A DNA stretch of 48,163 nt, from assembly GCA_017856985.1 (NCBI GenBank), contig JAFMEA010000014.1, forward strand, positions 1 through 48,163. The letters are read 5' to 3'. The notes under the pieces were generated by a model. It did not search any database. It saw only the letters and a program-made list of their open reading frames with translations, and was not told the origin of the DNA. Below, one piece after another: positions 1 to 7,891 of this stretch (its first letter is position 1; each line of letters opens with the position of its first letter). The stretch is from Planktomarina sp. Its GTDB lineage: Bacteria > Pseudomonadota > Alphaproteobacteria > Rhodobacterales > Rhodobacteraceae. A program made the position numbers and the translations under genes.

Positions 1-54
1 GGTGAAACCTTGCGGGAGGATTGGTTTCCTGAAATCTATCGGCGACAAAATTGA
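1..54 (+). CDS. possible C-terminal end of an unidentified protein (partial, cut by window edge)
   Basis: Frame 1 of the plus strand is open from the first base and ends in TGA at 52-54, directly against the paaE stop codon on the other strand. The 17 visible residues read GETLREDWFPEIYRRQN, which looks protein-like and would be a gene convergent with the paa operon. The fragment is too short to identify. It could equally be chance open frame, because the other plus frame is also open across these bases. Only sequence to the left can decide. Confidence 0.3.
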   Translation, partial: GETLREDWFPEIYRRQN

Positions 55-1122
55 TCAAACAGCATCAAAATCCAAAACCACATGATCAGAATTTGGTTTA
101 AATTGGCATGCCAAAACAAAACCCTTATCCATCTCCCATTCTTCCAGGGAGAAGTTTTGCGCCATCACGCCGTTTCCGCTTACAAGTTTGCAGCGGCATG
201 TGGCGCACATTCCATTAGCACAAGAGTATGGGAGTTCTAGTCCAGATTGTGTAGCCGCATCTAATAGCATTTGCCCCGACAACATTTTAAAATTTCGTCG
301 GGCACCATCCAAAACCACCTCAACGAGTGCGCCAGCAGTTTCTGACACTACATCTGCCGCACCAGCAATCGGCAGTGGACTTGAAGGTGTAAAAAGCTCA
401 AACTTAATACGGTCAGGTGAGACACCTAGTGCCAGCAACGCATCAGTCGTAACTTCAATCATTGGCTGTGGCCCACAAATATAGATCGCATCATAGTTTA
501 ATGGCGCAATCAAACCACGCGTAGTCATGGTGTTCAGTTTCTCAGCATCCATTCGGCCATTAAAAAGCGACACATCTTGGGCTTCCTCATCCATCAAGTG
601 GGTCATCAAAAATCGAGTAATGTATCTATCTTTGAGGTCATCAAGGTCCTGTCTAAACATCACACTTTCGGTATTTCTGTTGGCGTAGCAAAGTGTAATT
701 GTACTATTCTGTTCGCCCTCTAAGACAGATTGGGCGATAGATTTAATTGGCGTTACACCGGAGCCAGCAGCCAAAAGTAAATAATTATGTTGCCCCCCAA
801 TAGGCGCAGTAAAACGACCCTGAGGCGACATAACCTGCAAAATATCACCACATTGTAAGTCATTAACAAATCCAGAAAAAGTCCCTCCCGCGATACGTTT
901 TACCCCCACCGACAAAGTTTCAGACCCAACAGGCGAACAAATGGAGTAAGACCGGCGCACATCTTCGCCCTTTATCTTAGAGCGCAGAGTTAAATATTGC
1001 CCTGGCAAAAAGTCAAAAATAGGTTTCAGCTTTTTTGGAATTTCAAAGCTAATTTCAATTGAGTCAGATGTAACTTGGCGTATGGTACTAATATTCAAAT
1101 CATAAAATTTAGGTTTAGCCAT
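55..1122 (-). CDS. paaE: PaaE, phenylacetyl-CoA epoxidase reductase subunit
   Basis: 355 aa. It passes electrons from NAD(P)H through FAD and a 2Fe-2S centre to the PaaA di-iron oxygenase. The N-terminal ferredoxin-reductase domain shows the flavin motif RRSYS (residues 56-60) and a GSGVTP nucleotide-binding turn near 120-125, followed by CGPQPM at 216-221. The C-terminal plant-type ferredoxin domain has Cys301, Cys306, Cys309 and Cys339 in the usual CX4CX2C...C spacing. The length matches the family. It is the last gene of the minus-strand paa operon, 9 bp after paaD. All cofactor residues are present, so it should be active. Distant relatives are other phthalate-dioxygenase-type reductases, but the context makes PaaE secure. 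Confidence 0.97.
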   Translation of the reverse strand: MAKPKFYDLNISTIRQVTSDSIEISFEIPKKLKPIFDFLPGQYLTLRSKIKGEDVRRSYSICSPVGSETLSVGVKRIAGGTFSGFVNDLQCGDILQVMSPQGRFTAPIGGQHNYLLLAAGSGVTPIKSIAQSVLEGEQNSTITLCYANRNTESVMFRQDLDDLKDRYITRFLMTHLMDEEAQDVSLFNGRMDAEKLNTMTTRGLIAPLNYDAIYICGPQPMIEVTTDALLALGVSPDRIKFELFTPSSPLPIAGAADVVSETAGALVEVVLDGARRNFKMLSGQMLLDAATQSGLELPYSCANGMCATCRCKLVSGNGVMAQNFSLEEWEMDKGFVLACQFKPNSDHVVLDFDAV

Positions 1123-1131
1123 GGAGCTCTC

Positions 1132-1620
1132 CTAAATACACTTGAAATAATCAAACGGTTCAAGGCATGAATTGCACCGATAATGCGCCTTACAGGCCGT
1201 AGAACCAAACTCAGATAACTTTGACGTATCTTTAGCCGAGCAACGCGGACAAGAAACCTGAACGTCTCCAAACAACGCACGCTTTGAAGAAGAACCAGCA
1301 ACCGGTGGTGCAATACCATAAGCTCTAAGTTTCTCACGTCCCAAATCCGTAATCCAATCTGTAGTCCACGCCGGAGTGAGTGAGCGCTCAATAACTGGAT
1401 CAAAGCCAGCATCCCTGAGCGCGGCTTCAATCGCCAATTCAATAGCCAGCACCGCAGGACAACCAGAATAAGTTGGTGTCACCCTCGCTACAGCACGTCC
1501 ATATTCATCCATCTCAACGCTGCGCAGTATCCCTAAATCAGCAACTGTAACTGCAGGAACCTCCGGATCGAGAACCGCAGAGGCTGCCGACCAGGCTCTA
1601 ATGGCCTGTGAGTTTACCAC
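1132..1620 (-). CDS. paaD: PaaD, phenylacetyl-CoA epoxidase assembly/maturation protein
   Basis: 162 aa. PaaD is a MIP18 (DUF59) family protein thought to help mature the metal centres of the epoxidase and is not one of its catalytic subunits. The N-terminal DUF59 domain carries DPEVP at 18-22 and SGC at 52-54. The C-terminus is a cysteine-rich knuckle (CPRC at 124-127, then Cys143, Cys149, Cys152, Cys161) typical of PaaD and absent from plain SufT proteins. The start is GTG at 1620, overlapping the paaC stop by 7 bp, which suggests translational coupling. No ATG is available near the expected N-terminus. Confidence 0.95.
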   Translation of the reverse strand: MVNSQAIRAWSAASAVLDPEVPAVTVADLGILRSVEMDEYGRAVARVTPTYSGCPAVLAIELAIEAALRDAGFDPVIERSLTPAWTTDWITDLGREKLRAYGIAPPVAGSSSKRALFGDVQVSCPRCSAKDTSKLSEFGSTACKAHYRCNSCLEPFDYFKCI

Positions 1621-2366
1621 GCCATATCTGGGAAGCTACGCTGCATATATTGCAATTGCGCTAAAAGATGGCCCATTGCTTCAGTGTGCCTTCCCTCCCT
1701 GCCACCTTTATGGGCGTGCGTTAGATCAGGGATATTAAGATTAGCAGCTTGGAAAACTTCCATAACGTCTATGAGCCACGGTTCTTGGAGCAAACTTCTG
1801 TCAGGCAACACTCCGCTTTGACTTATTTCAAGGCTACCATAAGAATTATTGAACAACTCTCCCAAATACGGTTCCAAAATTTCACAAGAGGCCTGCATTC
1901 GTCGGGCACTTTCGTCCGTCCCATCACCCAAACGAATTACCCACTCCCCGCAATGGCGCCTATGGTATTTAGCTTCTTTAATAGCTTTTCCAGCCACTGC
2001 AGCCACGGTAGCATCACTTGAGTTTTGGGCCTGCTCCCAAAATAATAACATAAAACTTGAAAAATAAAATTGTCTAAGAATTGTTTGAGCAAAATCACCA
2101 TTAGGTAGCTCACAGATCAGCAGGTTTTGGTATTCACGTTCAATCCGGCAGAATGCAAGAGCATCCTCATCACGTCCCACCCCCTCTATTTCACCAGCGT
2201 AAGTATACAGGCTGCGGGCTTGGCCAATTAGATCCAACGCAATGTTGGGTAGTGCCAAATCTTCCTCCAACATAGGTGCGTGGCCACACCATTCAGACAA
2301 CCGATGACCCAATACTAGATGATCATCGGCTAGCTGTAACAAGGCGGAAAATAGACCTTTTTGCAC
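1614..2366 (-). CDS. paaC: PaaC, structural subunit of phenylacetyl-CoA epoxidase
   Basis: 250 aa, all-helical ferritin-like protein. PaaC forms the PaaAC heterodimer core of the epoxidase and lacks the catalytic iron of PaaA. The N-terminus (LADDHLVLGHRLSEW, then LALPNIALDLIGQAR) is characteristic of the family. It starts at GTG 2364-2366, sharing one base with the paaB stop (TAGTG), and its 3' end overlaps paaD by 7 bp, so paaB, paaC and paaD are tightly coupled. The length agrees with known PaaC proteins (about 250 aa). Confidence 0.96.
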   Translation of the reverse strand: MQKGLFSALLQLADDHLVLGHRLSEWCGHAPMLEEDLALPNIALDLIGQARSLYTYAGEIEGVGRDEDALAFCRIEREYQNLLICELPNGDFAQTILRQFYFSSFMLLFWEQAQNSSDATVAAVAGKAIKEAKYHRRHCGEWVIRLGDGTDESARRMQASCEILEPYLGELFNNSYGSLEISQSGVLPDRSLLQEPWLIDVMEVFQAANLNIPDLTHAHKGGREGRHTEAMGHLLAQLQYMQRSFPDMAW

Positions 2367-2668
2367 TACATATGTCCCACATCATCTGGGATATTATAGA
2401 AGTTAGGATGGCGATAAACCTTATCATCTGATGGATCAAACATCTCTTCGCGGTCTTGGGGATCCGAAGCAGAAATCTGCACCGATGGTATCACCCAAAC
2501 TGACAGGCCTTCACCCCGTCGGGTATACACATCCCGAGCCGCTTGTAATGCCATTTTAGAGTCTGTCGCATGCAGCGAGCCACAATGTCGATGCGCAAGC
2601 CCATTTCGGGGGCGGATAAAAACCTCCCAAAGTGGTATCTCTTCTTCATCCACCATTGGATCTCTCAC
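2366..2668 (-). CDS. paaB: PaaB, phenylacetyl-CoA epoxidase subunit
   Basis: 100 aa. This small subunit bridges PaaAC dimers in the epoxidase. The family signature is seen as [20 protein letters not shown] (13-32) followed by the [20 protein letters not shown] stretch. The start taken is GTG at 2666-2668, which overlaps the paaA stop codon by 4 bp (GTGA). An ATG four codons further in is an alternative. Its place between paaA and paaC is the standard order. Confidence 0.96.
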   Translation of the reverse strand: MRDPMVDEEEIPLWEVFIRPRNGLAHRHCGSLHATDSKMALQAARDVYTRRGEGLSVWVIPSVQISASDPQDREEMFDPSDDKVYRHPNFYNIPDDVGHM

Positions 2669-3657
2669 TCTGCAGCAATAGGCGTTATGTTTAGCTGCGA
2701 TACTTTCTTGGCGTGAGCCATCGCAGCATCACGTACCCAAGCACCCTCGTCCCAGGCCTTTTTTCGAGCAGCTACACGCTCTTTATTCAGGGGGCCATGA
2801 CCTTTAACTACATTCCAAAATTCGTCCCAATCTATCTCACCGTAGTCATATCGCTCCTGCGTTTCATTCCACTTCAAAGCCTCATCCGGCAAACTCAATC
2901 CCAAACGCAGCGCCTGAGGCACCGTAGCATCAACAAATTTTTGCCGCAGTTCGTCATTTGTAAAACGTTTTATTTTCCAAAGGGTCGATTGATCCGAATT
3001 TGGGCTTTCCCCATCCGGCGGCCCAAACATCATTAGCGATGGCCACCACCATCTGTTCAACGCATCCTGCGCCATATCCTTTTGCGCCTCAGAGCCCTCT
3101 GCCAACGTCAAAATAATCTCATAGCCTTGTCTTTGGTGGAAACTTTCTTCCTTGCACACTCGGATCATCGCCCGAGCATATGGACCATAAGAGCATCGGC
3201 AAAGTGGAACCTGATTCATGATTGCGGCACCATCGACCAGCCAACCAATTGCGCCAATATCAGCCCAGGTTTGGGTTGGGTAGTTAAAGATTGAGGAGTA
3301 TTTTGCTCGTCCAGAGATTAGCTCTTCAGTCATCTCTTTACGGCTGACTCCAAGGGTTTCCGCTGCTGAATATAGGTAGAGACCGTGGCCACCTTCATCC
3401 TGAACCTTAGCCAATAAAGCAGCTTTGCGGCGCAGGGTTGGAGCACGTGTGATCCAATTACCTTCGGGCAGCATGCCTACAATTTCCGAATGGGCGTGCT
3501 GGCCAATCTGCCGGATCAAGGTTTTGCGATAAGCAGCCGGCATCTGGTCATTCGGCTCAATTTTTTCGTCTGCATCAATGCGTGCCTGAAATGCGGCTAA
3601 AAACTCAGGTGTTTCTTTATTTTCCGAGCCAGCCCCAATCAATCCCTGTGAATACAT
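2665..3657 (-). CDS. paaA: PaaA, catalytic di-iron subunit of phenylacetyl-CoA 1,2-epoxidase
   Basis: 330 aa. It catalyses O2-dependent epoxidation of the phenylacetyl-CoA ring, the committed step of the aerobic hybrid pathway. Di-iron ligand motifs are visible: Glu58 in the first helix, EGGH at 88-91, and ESFH at 171-174. The start ATG follows a strong GGAGG six bases upstream. A 69 bp gap separates it from paaX, the largest gap inside the minus paa unit, and this gap has repeat structure that may be a promoter/operator. Length and motifs match PaaA well. Confidence 0.97.
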   Translation of the reverse strand: MYSQGLIGAGSENKETPEFLAAFQARIDADEKIEPNDQMPAAYRKTLIRQIGQHAHSEIVGMLPEGNWITRAPTLRRKAALLAKVQDEGGHGLYLYSAAETLGVSRKEMTEELISGRAKYSSIFNYPTQTWADIGAIGWLVDGAAIMNQVPLCRCSYGPYARAMIRVCKEESFHQRQGYEIILTLAEGSEAQKDMAQDALNRWWWPSLMMFGPPDGESPNSDQSTLWKIKRFTNDELRQKFVDATVPQALRLGLSLPDEALKWNETQERYDYGEIDWDEFWNVVKGHGPLNKERVAARKKAWDEGAWVRDAAMAHAKKVSQLNITPIAAE

Positions 3658-3676
3658 TTTAAACCTCCAGCCTAAC

Positions 3677-3724
3677 TATGTTATGATATGTTACGAAAAT
3701 ATAAAAATCAATATTTTTTTGTAA
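3677..3724 (-). promoter_or_regulatory. repeat-rich putative operator/promoter upstream of paaA
   Basis: The 69 bp between paaX and paaA contains a direct repeat TATGTTA (3677-3683 and 3687-3693, 10 bp apart) and an imperfect inverted repeat: TTACGAAAATAT at 3691-3702 against ATATTTTTTTGTAA at 3711-3724. PaaX proteins bind short imperfect palindromes near paa promoters, so this is a plausible second promoter and PaaX site for paaABCDE. The E. coli PaaX consensus is not clearly matched, so the assignment is inference from position and symmetry. Confidence 0.35.
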
Positions 3725-3726
3725 TA

Positions 3727-4530
3727 CTATTGAAAGCGTGCCTCTGCAGCTTGCTTTGTACCACTTAAATTTAACAGCTGTGGATATATGGCCGCGATAT
3801 CTCGGTGGACCTGCGAAAAGGGCCAATCCGCAATCGGCGCCTCTATATAGGGATACCGCAACACCAGCCTACGCCAAAAATGGATTAGCAGAACCCGTGC
3901 AAAAACTGCCTGATTTGGCTTCAATTCAAAGCCAGTAAGGGTTCGACAGCCCGCACTGATCATGCGACATGTCTCAGAGTTAAGCACTGGTAAAATAGTA
4001 CCGCGCGCCCAAATAGGCATATCACGTGGCCGGGCATCAAAAATCATTAAGTCGCTTGCTTTACTATGAGAAATCTGAGCCCAAACATCAGTTGGCCAGA
4101 CATAACAGCGACCACCCAACACCAGAGGCGGATTAGCTTCAAATTGTTGTTGAACTGCATTCACAGACACCCCATCTGCTGCAAAGGCAAACGTCCAATC
4201 ATCAATTTTTTGAGGCGCCGCATAGATGACTGATTCAGCCACTTGATACTCAACCAAACCCTGAACGGAAAACTGGTAATAAGCCGTTCGGCCCACCCGT
4301 TTTCCTACGACAAGGCCATCTTTTGAAAGCCGCGACATGGCAGTACGCACCGCCTGTGGTTCAATATCGAGGGCCGTGCAAATCTCCAGCAACGCAGCCA
4401 TCGAGATTTCTCCACCATTCGGCTGGGCAATCTCACCCATTATTGTAACAATCACCGACCACACCCGCAATCTACCCTCCGCGTGCAGATGTTGTACAAG
4501 ATCACGTATTTCAGTAGGGGCCGTCCTCAT
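3727..4530 (-). CDS. paaX: PaaX-family phenylacetyl-CoA-responsive transcriptional repressor
   Basis: 267 aa. PaaX-type regulators repress paa genes and are released by phenylacetyl-CoA. The N-terminal winged helix-turn-helix (about residues 20-90) contains the ALDIEPQAVRTAMSRLSKDG stretch typical of PaaX, and the middle and C-terminal regions align in style with the PaaX effector domain. The start ATG overlaps the paaZ stop by 4 bp (ATGA), so it is translationally coupled to paaZ. It sits inside the catabolic operon, between paaZ and paaA, which gives autoregulation if it represses the upstream promoter. The protein is somewhat shorter than the E. coli one (about 316 aa). Confidence 0.9.
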   Translation of the reverse strand: MRTAPTEIRDLVQHLHAEGRLRVWSVIVTIMGEIAQPNGGEISMAALLEICTALDIEPQAVRTAMSRLSKDGLVVGKRVGRTAYYQFSVQGLVEYQVAESVIYAAPQKIDDWTFAFAADGVSVNAVQQQFEANPPLVLGGRCYVWPTDVWAQISHSKASDLMIFDARPRDMPIWARGTILPVLNSETCRMISAGCRTLTGFELKPNQAVFARVLLIHFWRRLVLRYPYIEAPIADWPFSQVHRDIAAIYPQLLNLSGTKQAAEARFQ

Positions 4531-6575
4531 ACCCCTTTGGTTTCACCATATGAATTCATGGTCAACAATTCATATTCCGCCACTTGCTCCGAATCTTGGT
4601 TTCGAAGAACGACATACCAGCGAACTTCTCCGTACGCTTCAGTGCGCCGAGTTTTGCGCTTCACTGTAAGTTGCGCACTTATAGTATCGCCCGCCACAAC
4701 AGGCTTTTGAAACGATAGAGCGTTTAGACCAGTATTGGCCAAAACTGGACCAGGGTTGGGCTCTACAAACAAACCAGCCGCGAAGCTTAACAACAGATAC
4801 CCATGAGCCACACGATCCGGAAAGAACGGATTGGCTTTGGCAGCGTCAGCATCCATATGCGCGTAAAAGCGATCGCCAGTAAACTCGGCAAAATGTTCAA
4901 TATCCTCCAGTAACACCTCCCGCCCAGCTGTGTGGATGGTCTCACCAATTTGCAATCTGTCAAAATCTATAGTGAAAGGGTGGGCTTGTGCCGCAATCTC
5001 AGTAGAGCCCTTTACCCAAGCTCCAACAATAGAAGTAAGCATATCAGGGCTGCCTTGAATTGCAGTGCGTTGCATATAATGCTTAACGCCGCGTAAGCCA
5101 CCCAATTCTTCTGACCCGCCAGCTCTACCTGGTCCACCATGCACCATATGAGGCAGAGGCGAGCCATGGCCCGTACTTTCTGCAGCCGCTACCCGGTCAT
5201 TAAAATACAAACGTCCGTGAAAAGCAGCAGCACCTAATACCACCTGCCGCGCCACGTTCGGATCACGAGTGAAGACTGAGGCTACCAAAGATCCACCACC
5301 ACGATTAAGCAAGGCTACAGCGTGATCGATGTCACGGTACGGCATCAAGGTCGCTACAGGGCCAAAAGCCTCCACCTGATGTGCCACCACCGCGGCGTCT
5401 GGATCAGGGCAACAAAACAGCATTGGAGCTAAGAAGGCACCAAGCTCAGCATCCGCACCCTCTACCACACAGGCCTCTTCACTACCAAAAACCAGATCAC
5501 ACTCTGCCGCTAAAACCCGTGCCTGCACCCGCACATCTGCACGTTGATCTAAGGAGACAAGAGCGCCCATTTGCGTATCGACAAGGGCAGGATGGCCTAT
5601 CTTCGTGGCAGCCAAACGTGAACTCAAAGCGGCTTGAACCGCCTCAAGATTTGTCTCTGGCACCATGATGCGGCGGATCGCAGTACATTTTTGCCCAGCT
5701 TTTGTGGTCATTTCTCGATGTACTTCAGTTATAAACAGTTCAAACTCAACACTATCAGGGCTCACATCGGGACCCAGGATTGAGCCATTTAGACTGTCCT
5801 GTTCCGCAGTAAAGCGCACGCCATTTTTCAAAATATTAGGCGTACTGCGCAGTGCCAATGCAGTGGAGGCACTACCCGTGAAGCTTACCAAATCTTGGCA
5901 ATCCAATATTTCAAGAAGGTCCCCAGTACTTCCCATTATCAACTGGATGGCTCCACGAGGCAAAAGCCCGCTATCAAGCATCAAACGCACTACAGCTTGC
6001 GCTAAATATCCACTGCTAGTGGCCGGCTTTATCAAGCTTGGCACACCGGCTAGCAAACTAGCTGCAAGTTTTTCTAGCATACCCCAAACAGGAAAATTAA
6101 ACGCATTGATTTGTACTGCCACTCCCTGCAAAGGCGTGTAGACATGCTGGCCCAAAAAACTGTTGTCTTGGCTAAGCACTTCGAGATCGCCATCTGGTAA
6201 AATAATTCCCTCTGGCATTTCTCGTCGGCCCTTCGAGGCATAGACCAGGAGTGTAGAAATCCCTCCATCTATGTCGATCTTGCTGTCAGCTAAAGTTGCC
6301 CCTGTTTCAAACGACATCGTATATAGAGCCTTACGGTGTTGCTTGAGGTAAAGGGCCAAGGACTTAAGCATCCGGGCACGATCATGAAAGTTCAAAGCAC
6401 GCAGTCCAGGGCCGCCATAAGTTTTCGCGTAGGCGCGCATACCAGCAACGTCCAAAGCTCCCCCAACCGATCCAAGTGTTTGACCCGTGATCGCTGAGCA
6501 TACCGCGCGGTTAGGCTGGGTTGAACCTAGCCAATCACCCATGACGAAGCTAGAAAAATTTTGCTGACCCAACAT
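4527..6575 (-). CDS. paaZ: PaaZ, bifunctional oxepin-CoA hydrolase / 3-oxo-5,6-dehydrosuberyl-CoA semialdehyde dehydrogenase
   Basis: 682 aa from the chosen ATG at 6575, which has GGGAG about 10 bases upstream. The frame stays open for 37 more codons, but that extension would cross the divergent paaG start and is not expected; E. coli PaaZ is 681 aa. The N-terminal aldehyde dehydrogenase domain keeps the general base Glu258 (in TAEQDSLN) and nucleophile Cys297 (in KAGQKCTAIRR). The C-terminal MaoC/R-hydratase domain keeps the Asp568/His573 pair (TGDRFYAH) equivalent to E. coli Asp561/His566. Both activities should therefore be present, avoiding release of the reactive aldehyde. It is the first gene of the minus paa unit. 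Confidence 0.97.
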   Translation of the reverse strand: MLGQQNFSSFVMGDWLGSTQPNRAVCSAITGQTLGSVGGALDVAGMRAYAKTYGGPGLRALNFHDRARMLKSLALYLKQHRKALYTMSFETGATLADSKIDIDGGISTLLVYASKGRREMPEGIILPDGDLEVLSQDNSFLGQHVYTPLQGVAVQINAFNFPVWGMLEKLAASLLAGVPSLIKPATSSGYLAQAVVRLMLDSGLLPRGAIQLIMGSTGDLLEILDCQDLVSFTGSASTALALRSTPNILKNGVRFTAEQDSLNGSILGPDVSPDSVEFELFITEVHREMTTKAGQKCTAIRRIMVPETNLEAVQAALSSRLAATKIGHPALVDTQMGALVSLDQRADVRVQARVLAAECDLVFGSEEACVVEGADAELGAFLAPMLFCCPDPDAAVVAHQVEAFGPVATLMPYRDIDHAVALLNRGGGSLVASVFTRDPNVARQVVLGAAAFHGRLYFNDRVAAAESTGHGSPLPHMVHGGPGRAGGSEELGGLRGVKHYMQRTAIQGSPDMLTSIVGAWVKGSTEIAAQAHPFTIDFDRLQIGETIHTAGREVLLEDIEHFAEFTGDRFYAHMDADAAKANPFFPDRVAHGYLLLSFAAGLFVEPNPGPVLANTGLNALSFQKPVVAGDTISAQLTVKRKTRRTEAYGEVRWYVVLRNQDSEQVAEYELLTMNSYGETKGV

Positions 6576-6663
6576 AAAACTTAACTCCCAAAAAATTGGA
6601 TTATTAATTGACCAGTCGGTCGGTTTATGCAAGTTATTTGTATAATCAAGTAAGGAGACCGTC
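6576..6663. promoter_or_regulatory. divergent paaZ/paaG promoter region with TetR-type operator candidate
   Basis: This 88 bp spacer serves both paa transcription units. ACCAGTCGGTCGGT at 6611-6624 is a partial palindrome (ACC-N3-CG-N3-GGT symmetry) built from the CGGT/ACCG units often seen in TetR-family operators. It is the only copy I found in the window, and a TetR regulator closes the plus operon. A perfect -10 hexamer TATAAT lies at 6641-6646 for the paaG direction, without a good -35. The paaG Shine-Dalgarno AAGGAG is at 6652-6657. Binding by the TetR protein is inferred. Confidence 0.5.
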
Positions 6664-7449
6664 TTGTCCAACACCATTTTTACCACTGATCATGACAGTT
6701 GGATGGAGATCACACTCAACCGGCCTGAACAATTAAATGCATTCAATGACGAGATGCATTTAGCGATCCAGGAGTCCCTTGATCAGGCAGCCGACCCAAA
6801 AATCCGCGCAGTTGTTTTAACCGGGGCAGGACGCGGATTTTGTGCAGGCCAAGATTTAAATGGCCGCGATCCACGTAAGATGGATGGACCTCCTGATTTG
6901 GGTGAAACCCTGAACACACTCTATAATCCTTTGGTCCAAAAGCTACGCAACCTTGCCAAACCAGTAATTTGCGCGGTCAATGGTATCGCAGCGGGTGCGG
7001 GAGCAAATATTGTTTTTAGCTGTGATATTATTTTAGCCTCAGATAATGCAAAATTTATACAGAGCTTCGCTAAGGTAGGTTTGATACCAGATGCCGGTGG
7101 AACCTACCACCTAACCCAAATTTTGGGACCTCTACGCGCTAAGGCCTGGGCAATGACCGCCACGCCCATCTCAGCAGCGACTGCAAAAGACTGGGGCTTA
7201 GTCTGGGAATGTTTTCCCGCAGAAAACCTGATGCCCGCAGCGCGAGCCATGGCCAAAGAATTAGCGCAAGGAGCAACCATTGGGTTGGCACAAACCAAAG
7301 CCGTAATCCATCAAGTTGGTCTGGAGGACCTAGAGACGCACATGGCGCTTGAGGCAGAAATACAACGTGCTTGCGGACAATCTGCAGACTACCGCGAGGG
7401 CGTGACAGCTTTTCTCGACAAACGACCTGCGAAATACATGGGAAAATAA
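6664..7449 (+). CDS. paaG: PaaG, 1,2-epoxyphenylacetyl-CoA isomerase (crotonase family)
   Basis: 261 aa. It converts the ring epoxide to the oxepin form that PaaZ opens. The crotonase fold is shown by LTGAGRGFCAGQDL (52-65, CoA-binding loop) and GIAAGAGANIVFSCDI (107-122). IPDAGGT at 141-147 carries the PaaG-type catalytic Asp143, equivalent to E. coli Asp136, where PaaF-type hydratases have Glu. The start is TTG at 6664, chosen because AAGGAG sits six bases upstream and the next ATG would remove the first beta strand. It is the first gene of the plus unit, 1 bp before paaI. Confidence 0.93.
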   Translation: MSNTIFTTDHDSWMEITLNRPEQLNAFNDEMHLAIQESLDQAADPKIRAVVLTGAGRGFCAGQDLNGRDPRKMDGPPDLGETLNTLYNPLVQKLRNLAKPVICAVNGIAAGAGANIVFSCDIILASDNAKFIQSFAKVGLIPDAGGTYHLTQILGPLRAKAWAMTATPISAATAKDWGLVWECFPAENLMPAARAMAKELAQGATIGLAQTKAVIHQVGLEDLETHMALEAEIQRACGQSADYREGVTAFLDKRPAKYMGK

Positions 7450-7450
7450 G

Positions 7451-7891
7451 ATGCCAATGACACAACAAGAAACCGCAGAAAAGTCGTCAGCCGCTCTGGA
7501 TGCCAATGATGCCGCCAGCCGTGCTCTGGGTATAGTACTGACGGCTGTTGCCCCCGGGCAGGCAACTGTAACCATGCCAGTTACAGCCGATAAGCTCAAC
7601 GGTCATGGGATTTGTCACGGGGGCCTGATATTCACCCTAGCAGACACAGCTTTTGCGCATGCGTGCAACAGCTACAACCAGAGCGTAGTTGCACAAAGCT
7701 GTAGCATTAATTTTCTAGCATCCGGCAAGGCTGGAGATCAATTAACAGCGCAGGCTCGTGAAATTCACCGTGCCGGGCGAAGCGGCATATATGACATTGA
7801 AGTTTTGAATGCATCAGGTGATGTCATCGCCCAATTTCGTGGACAATCTCGCACTATTAAAGGCCAAAATTTTGAGGATTTACAAACATGA
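7451..7891 (+). CDS. paaI: PaaI, hydroxyphenylacetyl-CoA thioesterase (hotdog fold)
   Basis: 146 aa. PaaI hydrolyses ring-hydroxylated phenylacetyl-CoA and other trapped intermediates to recover CoA. The hotdog helix motif NGHGICHGGLIFTLADTAFA (50-69) is close to the E. coli sequence, and Asp65 is the expected catalytic residue. It begins one base after the paaG stop and overlaps paaJ by 4 bp (ATGA). A second ATG two codons later is an alternative start. Confidence 0.95.
   Translation: MPMTQQETAEKSSAALDANDAASRALGIVLTAVAPGQATVTMPVTADKLNGHGICHGGLIFTLADTAFAHACNSYNQSVVAQSCSINFLASGKAGDQLTAQAREIHRAGRSGIYDIEVLNASGDVIAQFRGQSRTIKGQNFEDLQT

Noticed and set aside
188-484. Plus-strand open frame of 98 codons opposite paaE
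   Set aside because: It is the antisense of the ferredoxin domain of PaaE, with no ribosome site and no recognisable protein features.
6576-6686. N-terminal extension of PaaZ by 37 codons
   Set aside because: It would overlap the divergent paaG start, includes the promoter and operator, and makes the protein longer than the family; the ATG at 6575 has a good ribosome site.
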